Part shown: positions 16,206 to 24,796 of the stretch, one piece after another | Layout: every line of letters starts with the position of its first letter | Position numbering within the stretch: position 1 is the stretch's first letter | NCBI GenBank assembly: GCA_963819075.1 | Contig: CAWFUP010000001.1 | Coordinates: forward strand, 1,116,001 to 1,180,000 | DNA: 64,000 nt | Reading direction: 5' to 3' | DNA from: CAVQBJ01 sp963819075 | Lineage (GTDB): Bacteria > Actinomycetota > Thermoleophilia > Solirubrobacterales > Solirubrobacteraceae | Program-made: the position numbers and the translations under genes | Notes under the pieces: generated by a model | The model's database searches: none | The model's input: only the letters and a program-made list of their open reading frames with translations | What the model was told of the DNA's origin: nothing

Positions 16206-17437
16206 GAGCCGGAGGCGAGGCGCCCCGCCTCCGCGGTCACGCGCCGCAGGCGGCGCGCGAGCGCCGCGGTGAGCGCGCCCGGCGTCAGACGCCAGCGCCA
16301 ATTCCCGCCGGCGCGCCCGGGAACGTTCATGCGGGCGGCGCTGCCCAGGCCGAGCACGTCCTGGGCCTGGATCATCGCCAGACGGGCGGGCGAGGCGAAC
16401 GCGAGTCGGATGAGGGCCCAGTGTGGCTCGCGCTCGGCGATCCCGCGCGCGGCGAGCACCTCCTCGACGCGCCGGCGCTCCGCCGCGCCGAGCCCGTCCC
16501 ACCAGCCGCGGATGGTGTCCTGGTCGTGCGTCGCCGTGTACACGACGCTGTGCTCGCGATGGTTCTCCAGGCGATGCGGGTTGCGAGGGTCCGAGCCGTC
16601 GAACGCGAATTCGAGCACGACCATCCCGGGCAGATCGAGTCGATCGCGCAGACGCCGTACCGGCTCGGTGATCACCCCGAGATCCTCGGCGATGAGCGGC
16701 AGCTCGCCGAGGGCGCGTCGCGCGGCGAGGAACGGCGCCGCGCCCGGTCCGCGCAGCCACCGCCCGCTCGAGGCGTCGGCGGCGCCGGCCGGCACGGCCC
16801 AGTAGGCGACGAAGCCGCGGAAGTGGTCGACGCGGGCGACGTCGAACAGCTCGAACGAGCGGCGCAGTCGCTCGACCCACCAGCGATAGCCACGGCGCTG
16901 CAGCGCCGGCCAGTCGTACAACGGGTTGCCCCACAGCTGCCCGGAGCTCGCGTACGCGTCGGGGGGCGCCCCGGCGACTGTGCCCTCGCGGAACAGCTCG
17001 CGGTGGGCGAGGTGGTCGGCGCTCCCCTGGGCGACGTAGATGGGCAGATCACCGATCAGGTGCACGCCGCGGTCGGCGGCGTACGTGCGCAGGGCAGCCC
17101 ACTCGCGCTCGAAGCGCACCTGGTCGCGAATGGCGCGTCGGCCCGCCATCCGCTCCCAGTCGGCGATCCAGTAGCCGTGCCGGGCGCGAAAGAAGTCCTC
17201 CTCGCCGAGGGACACCGGCGCGCCCGGATCCGCGAGCAGGCCGGGCCAGGCGGCAAAGGCGGATCGTGCCTTATAGGGCGAGCGCGACCGGTCGGGCGGT
17301 CCGAGGGGGAGCATCTGCCACCAGGATTGCCCGGCCGCGGCGAGCCAGTCGACAAAGGCGCGCGCCCCGGGGCCGAGCCGGCCACCGGGGAGCGAGGTCA
17401 CGTGCAGCTGCACGCCGCTCGTACGGGGCAGGTGCAT
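16202..17437 (-). CDS. malQ: 4-alpha-glucanotransferase (amylomaltase), compact form
   Basis: GH77 enzyme that transfers maltooligosyl units between glucan chains. It begins SGVQLHVTSLPGG, then SPYKARSAFAAWPGLL, GDLPIYVAQGSADHLAHREL, GQLWGNPLYDW, nucleophile region DVARVDHFRGF, acid/base region PLIAEDLGVIT and TATHDQDTIRGWW. All match MalQ. At 411 residues it is shorter than the usual 500 or so. The segment between the first substrate-binding part and the GDLPIYV strand is cut to about 70 residues, so one subdomain is reduced. ATG 17437 lies 10 bases after the glgP stop; no strong ribosome-binding site is visible. It shares a GTGA overlap with the SGNH gene downstream. Confidence 0.92.
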   Translation of the reverse strand: MHLPRTSGVQLHVTSLPGGRLGPGARAFVDWLAAAGQSWWQMLPLGPPDRSRSPYKARSAFAAWPGLLADPGAPVSLGEEDFFRARHGYWIADWERMAGRRAIRDQVRFEREWAALRTYAADRGVHLIGDLPIYVAQGSADHLAHRELFREGTVAGAPPDAYASSGQLWGNPLYDWPALQRRGYRWWVERLRRSFELFDVARVDHFRGFVAYWAVPAGAADASSGRWLRGPGAAPFLAARRALGELPLIAEDLGVITEPVRRLRDRLDLPGMVVLEFAFDGSDPRNPHRLENHREHSVVYTATHDQDTIRGWWDGLGAAERRRVEEVLAARGIAEREPHWALIRLAFASPARLAMIQAQDVLGLGSAARMNVPGRAGGNWRWRLTPGALTAALARRLRRVTAEAGRLASGS

Positions 17438-17447
17438 CCGGCGACCG

Positions 17448-19583
17448 TCAGCCGCCGTACATGCGCTCGTCGTAGTCGGCGAGCATGCGCTGCGCGGTGA
17501 ACGCGGGCGCCAGCGAACGGAGCGAGGCGCGCACCCGGTCCAGCCAGCGCTGGGGCAACCCGTCCTCGTCGCGGTCGTAGAACAGCGGCACGACCTCCTC
17601 GCGGAGCAGGCGCTGCAGCTCGGCGCCGTCGCGGGCGTCCTGGGCCCCGAGATCGGGGTCGACATCCCCCGACAGCGCCCAGCCGTTGTCGTCGGCGAAC
17701 GCCTCGGCCCACCAGCCATCGAGCACGCTCAGATGGAGGCCGCCGTTCATGGCCGCCTTCATGCCGCTCGTGCCACTCGCCTCGAGCGGCGGTCGTGGGA
17801 GGTTGACCCACACGTCACACCCCTGCACGAGCAAGGCGGCGGTGGCGAGGTCGTAGTCGTCGAGGAACACGACCCGTTCGGCCACCTCGGGGGCGATGTC
17901 CTTCAAGCGGAAGAGATCCTGAAGCATGCGCTTGGCGTCGTCGTCGCGCGGGTGCGCCTTGCCGGCCAGGACCAGCTGGATCGGACGCTCGCCGCGCAGC
18001 AACTCGCGGGCACGGCCGATATCGGTGACGAGCAGGCGAAGACGCTTGTAGGTGGCCAGGCGCCGGGCGAACCCGATCGTCAACGCGTCCGGGTTGAAGG
18101 CACCGGCTGCGGCCTGCGCGTAGTCGAGGCGGTCGCCGCGTCCAAGGCGCTCGGCGACGCTGCGATCGCGCACGTTCGAGACGAGGCGCGCGCGCTGCTC
18201 GTTGCGGGCCGCCCAGAGCTCGGCCGACGGGATCTCGCGCACGGCCTGCCAGACAGCCGGGTCGGCGGCCCGCATCAACCAACCGTCGGGCAGATGCCGG
18301 TCGAGCAGCGTGCGCATCGGTGTCCCGATCCACGTCGGCGCATGGACGCCGTTGGTCACGTGGCCGATCGGCACGAGCTCGGGCTCGACACCGGGCCAGA
18401 GGCCGCTCCACATGTCGCGAGCGACCTCACCGTGACGGCGGCTCACGGCATTCGCCTTCGCGGAGCTGCGCAGCGCGAACTGCGTCAGGCCAAAGGGCTC
18501 GGCCGCCTGCTCGGCGTGGGAGCGCCCGAGACGGGCCAGCCCCTCGACGCCCAGACCGAGCTCGTCCGCGAAACCGCCGGCCACCCGCTCGAACTGATCG
18601 AGCGGGTAGGTGTCGTTGCCCGCCGGCACGGGCGTGTGCGTGGTGAAGATGACGCGCCGGCGCGCCTGCTCGAGCGCCTCCTCGGGGTCGGTGCCGGCGG
18701 CGATGTCGCGGCGCGCGAGTTCGAGCGCCGCGAACGCGGCATGTCCCTCGTTGAGATGCAGGCATCCCGGCTCGATGCCCATGGCGGCCAAGGCGCGGAT
18801 CCCGCCGACCCCGAGCAGCAGGTACTGCGCGAGGCGCAGCTCCGGATCGGAGATGTACAGCCGCGAGGTGATCCAGCGCGCGGCGCGCGTGTTCTCGGGC
18901 CGGTCGCTGTCGAGCAGATAGAGCGCCACGCGGCCGACGTCCACCCGCCACACCTGGGCGGTCACGGGCGCTCCGCCGATCGGGACCGATACCGTCAGCG
19001 CGGCCCCGTCGGCCCCGGTGACGAGCGCGGCCGGCAGGCGATCGGGGTCCGCGTCGCTCCAGTACTCGTGCTGCCAGCCCGCGGCGTCCAGGCGCTGGCG
19101 GAAGTAGCCCTGCCGGTACAGCAGCCCGACGCCGACGAGCGCAATCGCGTCGTCGGAGGCCTGCTTGAGGAAGTCCGCGGCGAGGACCCCGAGACCACCC
19201 GAGTAGATCGGCAGCGACTGGTGCACCGCGTACTCGGCGCAGAAGAACGTCCCCGGCCGCTCGTCGGTCAGCCGACCGGGCGCCGCGGGTCGGGCGAGGT
19301 CGGCCTCGAGCGCCGCCGTCGCCCGCGCGACCGCCTCCACCAGCGCGGTGTCGCCGGCCGCGCGCCGTAGCGAGTCGGTCGGCGCCTCCTCGAGCAGGCG
19401 GACGGGGTTCTGGACGACCCGCGCCCAGCGGCGAGGATCGATGCGGCGAAACAGGTCGTCGCCGCCCGGTTGCCACGACCAGCGATAGTTATAGGCGAGA
19501 CGGGCCAGACCGCAGAGGGGCTCGGGAATGCGGCTGGCCAGACCCTCTGCCGCGCGCTGCAGGGAGTCTCGTCCGTCGATCAC
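17448..19583 (-). CDS. glgP: Alpha-glucan (glycogen) phosphorylase
   Basis: The 711-residue GT35 enzyme releases glucose-1-phosphate from glucan ends. It has the short actinobacterial form with the N-terminal DUF3417-like LARLAYNYRWSWQPG. Next come FFCAEYAVHQSLPIYSGGLG, LHLNEGHAAFAALEL and VIFTTHTPVPAGND. The cofactor-binding LEASGTSGMKAAMNGG provides the lysine that carries pyridoxal phosphate. The GTG start at 19583 is divergent from glgE, with 118 bases between them that probably hold both promoters. It heads the leftward operon with malQ, an SGNH protein, GH63 and GH13. Confidence 0.95.
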   Translation of the reverse strand: MIDGRDSLQRAAEGLASRIPEPLCGLARLAYNYRWSWQPGGDDLFRRIDPRRWARVVQNPVRLLEEAPTDSLRRAAGDTALVEAVARATAALEADLARPAAPGRLTDERPGTFFCAEYAVHQSLPIYSGGLGVLAADFLKQASDDAIALVGVGLLYRQGYFRQRLDAAGWQHEYWSDADPDRLPAALVTGADGAALTVSVPIGGAPVTAQVWRVDVGRVALYLLDSDRPENTRAARWITSRLYISDPELRLAQYLLLGVGGIRALAAMGIEPGCLHLNEGHAAFAALELARRDIAAGTDPEEALEQARRRVIFTTHTPVPAGNDTYPLDQFERVAGGFADELGLGVEGLARLGRSHAEQAAEPFGLTQFALRSSAKANAVSRRHGEVARDMWSGLWPGVEPELVPIGHVTNGVHAPTWIGTPMRTLLDRHLPDGWLMRAADPAVWQAVREIPSAELWAARNEQRARLVSNVRDRSVAERLGRGDRLDYAQAAAGAFNPDALTIGFARRLATYKRLRLLVTDIGRARELLRGERPIQLVLAGKAHPRDDDAKRMLQDLFRLKDIAPEVAERVVFLDDYDLATAALLVQGCDVWVNLPRPPLEASGTSGMKAAMNGGLHLSVLDGWWAEAFADDNGWALSGDVDPDLGAQDARDGAELQRLLREEVVPLFYDRDEDGLPQRWLDRVRASLRSLAPAFTAQRMLADYDERMYGG

Positions 19584-19701
19584 GGCGCGGATGATGGCAG
19601 GAGATGGGCCGGCGGATCGCCGATCGATCGGGGCGCGCCCGGCGGCGTCCCGGCCGCGCAGGCCTGACGGCCATCCGTGTTAGCCACGATGTTCACAGCA
19701 A

Positions 19702-21684
19702 ATGTTGGATCGAAGGCGCCGGAACCGGATAAAAAGCACGGTCGTGCCCTCTCCGTCCTCCCCAAACCCCCCGCCTCGCGTACAAATCGAGAACCCGTCG
19801 CCGCTCGTCGACTGCGGCCGCTACCCGGTGAAGGCCTGCGTCGGCGACGAGCTGGCCGTGCGGGCGACGATCCTCTGCGACGGGCACGACCACATCGCCG
19901 CCGTCGTGCGCTACCGGGGTCCGCAGGACCGGCGCTGGCGTGAAGCGCCGATGCACCCCGTCGATCACGAGCAGGGGGGCGACACGTGGGCCGGCTTGTT
20001 CACGGTCGACGCCCAGGGACGCTGGCGCTGGGTCATCGAGGCATGGACCGACGCGCTGGCCACGTGGCAGGATGAGCTGGCGCGCAAGGTGGCCGCCGGA
20101 CAGGACGACGTGTCAGGCGAGCTGTCCGAGGGAGCCGAGCTGCTGCGGGATGCGGCCCGACGGGCGCGGGGCGACGAACGGGAGCTCGTGCTCGCGGCCG
20201 CGGCCGCGCTCGACGACGGGGAGCTGCCCCAGGCGGAGAGATGTGCCCGAGCGCTGGACCGGCAGCTGCTTGCCGCGTCCGAGCTTCGGCCCGACCGTAC
20301 GCGCTCGACGCTCATGCCCCACGCGGCCGAGGTTGAGGTCGACCGCGTACGGGCTCGCTTCGGGTCGTGGTATGAGCTCTTTCCGCGCTCGTGGGGCGGG
20401 TTGGCGGGAGTGACCGAGCAACTTCCCTGCCTCGCCGAGCTCGGCTTCGACGTGCTCTACCTGGCGCCGATCCATCCGATCGGCCGGCGCAACCGCAAGG
20501 GCCGCAACAACGCGCTCGTCGCGCAAGGCGACGACCCCGGGAGTCCCTGGGCGATCGGCTCGCCGGACGGCGGTCACACCGCGGTGGATCCCGATCTCGG
20601 CAGCCTCGAGGACTTCGACACGCTGGTGGCGGCGGCCCGCGAGCACTCGATCGAGATCGCGCTCGACTTCGCCATCCAGTGCTCGGCCGACCATCCGTGG
20701 CTGCACGAACACCCGGAGTGGTTTCACCGGCGCCCGGACGGGACTCTGAAGTACGCCGAGAATCCGCCCAAGCGCTATCAGGACATCTACAACGTCAACT
20801 TCGACAGCGAGGACTGGCGTGAGCTGTGGGATGCGCTGAAGGGCATCGTCAACTTCTGGGTCGACCACGGCGTGCGCATCTTCCGGGTCGACAACCCTCA
20901 CACCAAGCCGATCGCGTTCTGGGCCTGGCTCATCGCCGAGGTGCGCAATCGCCAGCCCGACGTGCTCTTCCTCGCCGAGGCCTTCACGCGTTCGGCGAAG
21001 ATGAGGACTCTGGCGAAGATCGGATTCAACCAGTCCTACACGTATTTCACGTGGAAGAACAGCCGCCACGAGATCACCGAGTACGTCACCGAGCTGGCCG
21101 GCTCGGGGATGCAGCACTCCTTCCGCCCGAACTTCTTCGCGAACACGCCGGACATCCTCACGGAGTATCTCCAGCACGGCGGTCCGCCGGCCTTCGCGGC
21201 TCGCCTCGTGCTCGCCGCGACGCTCTCCCCGAGCTACGGCATCTACTCGGGCTTCGAGCACTTCGAGAACGTGGCCGTCGCGCCCGGCTCGGAGGAGTAC
21301 CAGGACTCCGAGAAGTACGAGATCAAGCGGCGGGCCCTGGACGGCCCGCTCCTTCCGTTCATCGCGCGGCTCAACGAGCTCCGCCGCGCGCATCCGGCCC
21401 TCCAGCGCCTCGAGAACATCACCTTCCTGCCCGTCGAGAATGAAGCGCTCATCGCCTACGCCAAGCGCGCCGGGCCGGAGACGATCATCGTCGTCGTCAA
21501 CCTCGACCCCCGTTGGGCGCAGGAGGGGGTCGTGATCGTCCCGTATGAACTCGGCCTCGCGCCCCTGTTCGAGGCCGTCGATCTGCTCGATGGCGAGCAC
21601 CTGAGCTGGCGCACGGGACGCAACTACGTGCGATTGGATCCGGCCACGCGGGCCGCGCACGTCCTGGCGACCGCCGCAGTCTGA
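19702..21684 (+). CDS. glgE: GlgE alpha-1,4-glucan:maltose-1-phosphate maltosyltransferase
   Basis: The 660-residue GH13 subfamily 3 enzyme extends glucan with maltose from maltose-1-phosphate. It has the N-terminal beta domain (DCGRYPVKACVGDELAV), a helical insertion near residues 150-210 and FGSWYELFPRSWGG. LYLAPIHPIGRRNRKGRNN, FRVDNPHTKPIAFWAWL (nucleophile Asp397) and LFLAEAFTR (Glu426) are GlgE signatures. ATG 19702 is used; GTG 19744 is an alternative, and neither has a clear ribosome-binding site. The stop overlaps the treS start as ATGA. It leads the rightward operon and, with TreS, maltokinase and GlgB, completes the GlgE pathway. Confidence 0.95.
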   Translation: MLDRRRRNRIKSTVVPSPSSPNPPPRVQIENPSPLVDCGRYPVKACVGDELAVRATILCDGHDHIAAVVRYRGPQDRRWREAPMHPVDHEQGGDTWAGLFTVDAQGRWRWVIEAWTDALATWQDELARKVAAGQDDVSGELSEGAELLRDAARRARGDERELVLAAAAALDDGELPQAERCARALDRQLLAASELRPDRTRSTLMPHAAEVEVDRVRARFGSWYELFPRSWGGLAGVTEQLPCLAELGFDVLYLAPIHPIGRRNRKGRNNALVAQGDDPGSPWAIGSPDGGHTAVDPDLGSLEDFDTLVAAAREHSIEIALDFAIQCSADHPWLHEHPEWFHRRPDGTLKYAENPPKRYQDIYNVNFDSEDWRELWDALKGIVNFWVDHGVRIFRVDNPHTKPIAFWAWLIAEVRNRQPDVLFLAEAFTRSAKMRTLAKIGFNQSYTYFTWKNSRHEITEYVTELAGSGMQHSFRPNFFANTPDILTEYLQHGGPPAFAARLVLAATLSPSYGIYSGFEHFENVAVAPGSEEYQDSEKYEIKRRALDGPLLPFIARLNELRRAHPALQRLENITFLPVENEALIAYAKRAGPETIIVVVNLDPRWAQEGVVIVPYELGLAPLFEAVDLLDGEHLSWRTGRNYVRLDPATRAAHVLATAAV

Positions 21685-23363
21685 TGAACCCATCGGGTCA
21701 GTGGTTCGAGTCAAACCCGCTGTGGTTCAAGACGGCCGTCTTCTACGAGATCCATCTGCGCGGATTCTTCGACGGGAACGGCGACGGATCGGGTGATTTC
21801 CGGGGACTCACCGAGAAGCTGGACTACCTCGACTGGCTGGGCATCGACTGCATCTGGCTGCTGCCGATGTTCGCCTCGCCGCTGCGCGACGGCGGATACG
21901 ACATCTCGGACTTCAAGCAGGTCCACCCTGACTACGGCACGATCGACGACGTTCGGGTGTTCATCGATTCCGCGCACCAGCGGGGCATGCGGGTGATCGC
22001 CGACCTCGTGATGAACCACACCTCGATCGATCATCCCTGGTTTCAGGAATCGCGCTCGTCGCCCGACTCCCCGAAGCGCAACTGGTACGTGTGGTCCGAC
22101 GATCCGTCGCGCTATCCGGACGCGCGCATCATCTTCGTCGACAGCGAGACCTCGAACTGGGCCTACGACGACGGCGCCGGCGCCTACTACTGGCATCGCT
22201 TCTTCTCCCACCAGGCCGACCTCAACTACGATGAGCCCGAGGTGCAGGAGGCGATGCTCGACGCGCTGCGCTTCTGGCTCGACCTCGGTCTCGACGGATT
22301 TCGCCTCGACGCCGTGCCGTATCTCTACGAGCGCGAAGCGAGCAACTGCGAGAACCTGCCTGAGACCCACGCCTTCCTCAAGCGCGTGCGCGCCACCGTC
22401 GATGCCGAGTATCCCGACCGGGTGCTCCTGGCCGAGGCCAACCAATGGCCCGAGGACGTCGTGCAGTACTTCGGCGAGGGCGACGAGTGCCACATGGCCT
22501 TCCACTTCCCGGTGATGCCTCGCATGTTCATGTCGCTGCGCCGCGAGGAGGCGGCCCCGATCCTCGAGATCCTCGACAACACGCCGAGCATCCCCGACAA
22601 CGCCCAGTGGGGGCTGTTCCTGCGCAACCACGACGAGCTCACGCTCGAGATGGTGACCGACGAGGAGCGGGACTACATGTACTCCGAGTACGCCAAGGAT
22701 CCGCGCATGAAGCTCAACCTGGGTATCCGCCGCCGTCTCGCTCCGCTCCTCGACAACGGCCGAGACGAGATCCAGCTGCTCACCGCGATCATGTTCTCGC
22801 TCCCCGGGAGCCCTGTTCTGTACTACGGTGACGAGATCGCGATGGGAGACAACGTCTACCTCGGCGATCGCGATGGCGTCCGCACTCCGATGCAATGGAC
22901 CGGTGATCGCAACGGAGGCTTCAGCCGGGCGGACTTCGCGCAGCTCTACGCGCCACCGCTCATGGACCCGGTCTACGGCTACCAGGCCGTCAACATCGAG
23001 GCGCAGCTGCGCACGCCGACTTCCATTCTGCGCTGGTTACAGCGTTTCGTCGCCCTGCGCAAGGAGCATCCGGTCTTCGGTCTGGGTAGCTATGAGGCCC
23101 TGCGCCCGGCCAACGCCAAGATCTTCGCCCATGTCCGCCGCTATGAGGGGGACATCGCGCTGTGCGTGCACAACCTCGCTCGCAGCGCGCAGGCGGTCGA
23201 GCTCGACCTGTCGCAGTTTCAGGGGCGCCACCCCGAGGAGATGTTCGGCCGCACGCGTTTCCCGCGGATCGGCGAGCTGCCCTATCTGCTTACGCTCGGC
23301 CCGCGCGGCTTCTTCTGGTTCCTGCTCACCCCGCCGGAGGAGATCGATGACGCCGATGCGTGA
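21684..23363 (+). CDS. treS: Trehalose synthase / maltose alpha-D-glucosyltransferase
   Basis: The 559-residue GH13_16 enzyme interconverts trehalose and maltose. It begins WFKTAVFYEIHLRGFFDGN, with WLGIDCIWLLPMFASPLRDG, LVMNHTSIDHPWFQ, GFRLDAVPYLYEREASNCEN (nucleophile Asp), LLAEANQWPEDVV (acid/base Glu) and FLRNHDELTLEMV. No maltokinase domain is fused to the C-terminus; that enzyme is the next gene. ATGA overlap with glgE upstream and a 17-base overlap with the maltokinase downstream show tight co-translation. Confidence 0.95.
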   Translation: MNPSGQWFESNPLWFKTAVFYEIHLRGFFDGNGDGSGDFRGLTEKLDYLDWLGIDCIWLLPMFASPLRDGGYDISDFKQVHPDYGTIDDVRVFIDSAHQRGMRVIADLVMNHTSIDHPWFQESRSSPDSPKRNWYVWSDDPSRYPDARIIFVDSETSNWAYDDGAGAYYWHRFFSHQADLNYDEPEVQEAMLDALRFWLDLGLDGFRLDAVPYLYEREASNCENLPETHAFLKRVRATVDAEYPDRVLLAEANQWPEDVVQYFGEGDECHMAFHFPVMPRMFMSLRREEAAPILEILDNTPSIPDNAQWGLFLRNHDELTLEMVTDEERDYMYSEYAKDPRMKLNLGIRRRLAPLLDNGRDEIQLLTAIMFSLPGSPVLYYGDEIAMGDNVYLGDRDGVRTPMQWTGDRNGGFSRADFAQLYAPPLMDPVYGYQAVNIEAQLRTPTSILRWLQRFVALRKEHPVFGLGSYEALRPANAKIFAHVRRYEGDIALCVHNLARSAQAVELDLSQFQGRHPEEMFGRTRFPRIGELPYLLTLGPRGFFWFLLTPPEEIDDADA

Positions 23364-24768
23364 CCTCGCTGCGGCGCTCGCCGCCGGTGACACCGACGCG
23401 CTGCCGCAGAAGGCGCTCGCCGACTGGGTGACGGCCCAGCGCTGGTTCGGCTCCAAGTCCCGAGAGGCGGCCGAGTTTCACCTGCTCGACGTCGTCGAGC
23501 TGCGGGCGTCGGACCCCCTCGTGGCCATCGTGATCGTCGAGGCGCGGTTCGGCAGCGGCACGCACGAGCTCTACCAGCTGCCGATCGGCGTGCGGACGCT
23601 CGACGAGGGCTGGGAGGAGGGCGTCATCTGGCGCACAGATCACTACGTCGTCTACGACGCGCTCGTGGACCGCGCCGGTGACGCGGTCCTCGCCGGCGAG
23701 CTCGCGGCCGGCGCCGTCATCGCACGGCCCAGCGGCTCCGTGCGGTTTCACTGGGACCCGGCGGTGTCGCCTCCCTCGGCGCCGCCGCGCATCCGGGCCA
23801 TCGGCGCCGAGCAGTCCAACACGTCCGTCGTCTTCGATGAGCGGCTGGTGCTGAAGGTCTTCCGGCGGATCGAGCCGGGCATCAATCCCGAGCTCGAGAT
23901 GCTGCGCTTCCTGGCCGGACACGACTTCGACCAGATCGCGGCGCTGGCCGGCTGGTACGGGTACACCGGCGAGCTCATGGACGCAACGCTCGGGGTGATG
24001 CAGCAGTTCATGGACAACGTGCGCGACGGCTGGGACCTCGCCCTGGACTCGATCGTCGCCGGGGATGGGTCGTTCCTCGATCGCCTGGCCGAGCTCGGCG
24101 AGGTGACCGGGAAGATGCACACGACGCTCGCGTCGGACTCCGGGGATCCCGACTTCGCGCCGGAGGCGGCCGCCAGCGAGAACGCGTCGTTGCTGACGGC
24201 GACGGTCGACGAGCAGATCGAGCGATTGTTCGTCGACCTGCCCGCGGACAACCCCGATCTCGCCCCGATCGCCGGGCGGGGCGAGGATCTGCGCGATCAC
24301 CTGCGATCGCTCTCGCACACATGGGTCGGAGGCCGTCTCATCCGCCTACACGGCGACTATCACCTCGGTCAGACCGTGCTCGGAGCGGAGGGCTGGATCA
24401 TCCTCGATTTCGAGGGCGAGCCCGGGCGGCCGCTGCTCGAGCGCCGCCGCAAGCGCTCGCCGCTGCGCGACGTCGCGGCGATGCTGCGCTCGTTCGCCTA
24501 CGCGGCCTCCGCCGCCGCCCTGCTGCGCGGTGCCGTCGTCCCGCCCGACTGGGAGGCTCAGGCCCGCGGCCGCTTCCTGGCGGGCTACGAGCGCGAGATC
24601 GACCGGGCCGTCCTGCCGGCCGGCGAGACGGGCATCGCAAAGCTCCTCGCCCTCTACGAGCTCGAGAAGGCGGTCTACGAACTGCGCTACGAGCTCGACC
24701 ACCGCCCGGAATGGGTAGGGGTCCCGGTGGCGGGCCTCGTCGGCCTACTGGAACAGACCCCGGCATGA
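23347..24768 (+). CDS. mak: Maltokinase (Mak/Pep2)
   Basis: The 473-residue kinase makes maltose-1-phosphate, the donor for GlgE. The N-terminal part has WVTAQRWFGSKSR, the maltokinase cap. The C-terminal lobe is aminoglycoside-phosphotransferase-like: ELAEVTGKMHTTL-like region, RLIRLHGDYHLGQ (catalytic Asp near residue 337) and IILDFEGEPGRPLLERR (metal-binding Asp near 355). ATG 23347 is set by GGAGGAG five bases upstream and lies inside the treS end; ATG 23356 is possible. It sits between TreS and GlgB, as expected for the GlgE pathway. Confidence 0.93.
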   Translation: MTPMRDLAAALAAGDTDALPQKALADWVTAQRWFGSKSREAAEFHLLDVVELRASDPLVAIVIVEARFGSGTHELYQLPIGVRTLDEGWEEGVIWRTDHYVVYDALVDRAGDAVLAGELAAGAVIARPSGSVRFHWDPAVSPPSAPPRIRAIGAEQSNTSVVFDERLVLKVFRRIEPGINPELEMLRFLAGHDFDQIAALAGWYGYTGELMDATLGVMQQFMDNVRDGWDLALDSIVAGDGSFLDRLAELGEVTGKMHTTLASDSGDPDFAPEAAASENASLLTATVDEQIERLFVDLPADNPDLAPIAGRGEDLRDHLRSLSHTWVGGRLIRLHGDYHLGQTVLGAEGWIILDFEGEPGRPLLERRRKRSPLRDVAAMLRSFAYAASAAALLRGAVVPPDWEAQARGRFLAGYEREIDRAVLPAGETGIAKLLALYELEKAVYELRYELDHRPEWVGVPVAGLVGLLEQTPA

Positions 24769-24796
24769 GGATTTCCGAAACGCGCCGGACGTCGCC

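Noticed and set aside
20113..21714. A 533-residue minus-strand open frame across glgE
   Set aside because: It mirrors the GlgE codons and shows no domain; GlgE is unambiguous.
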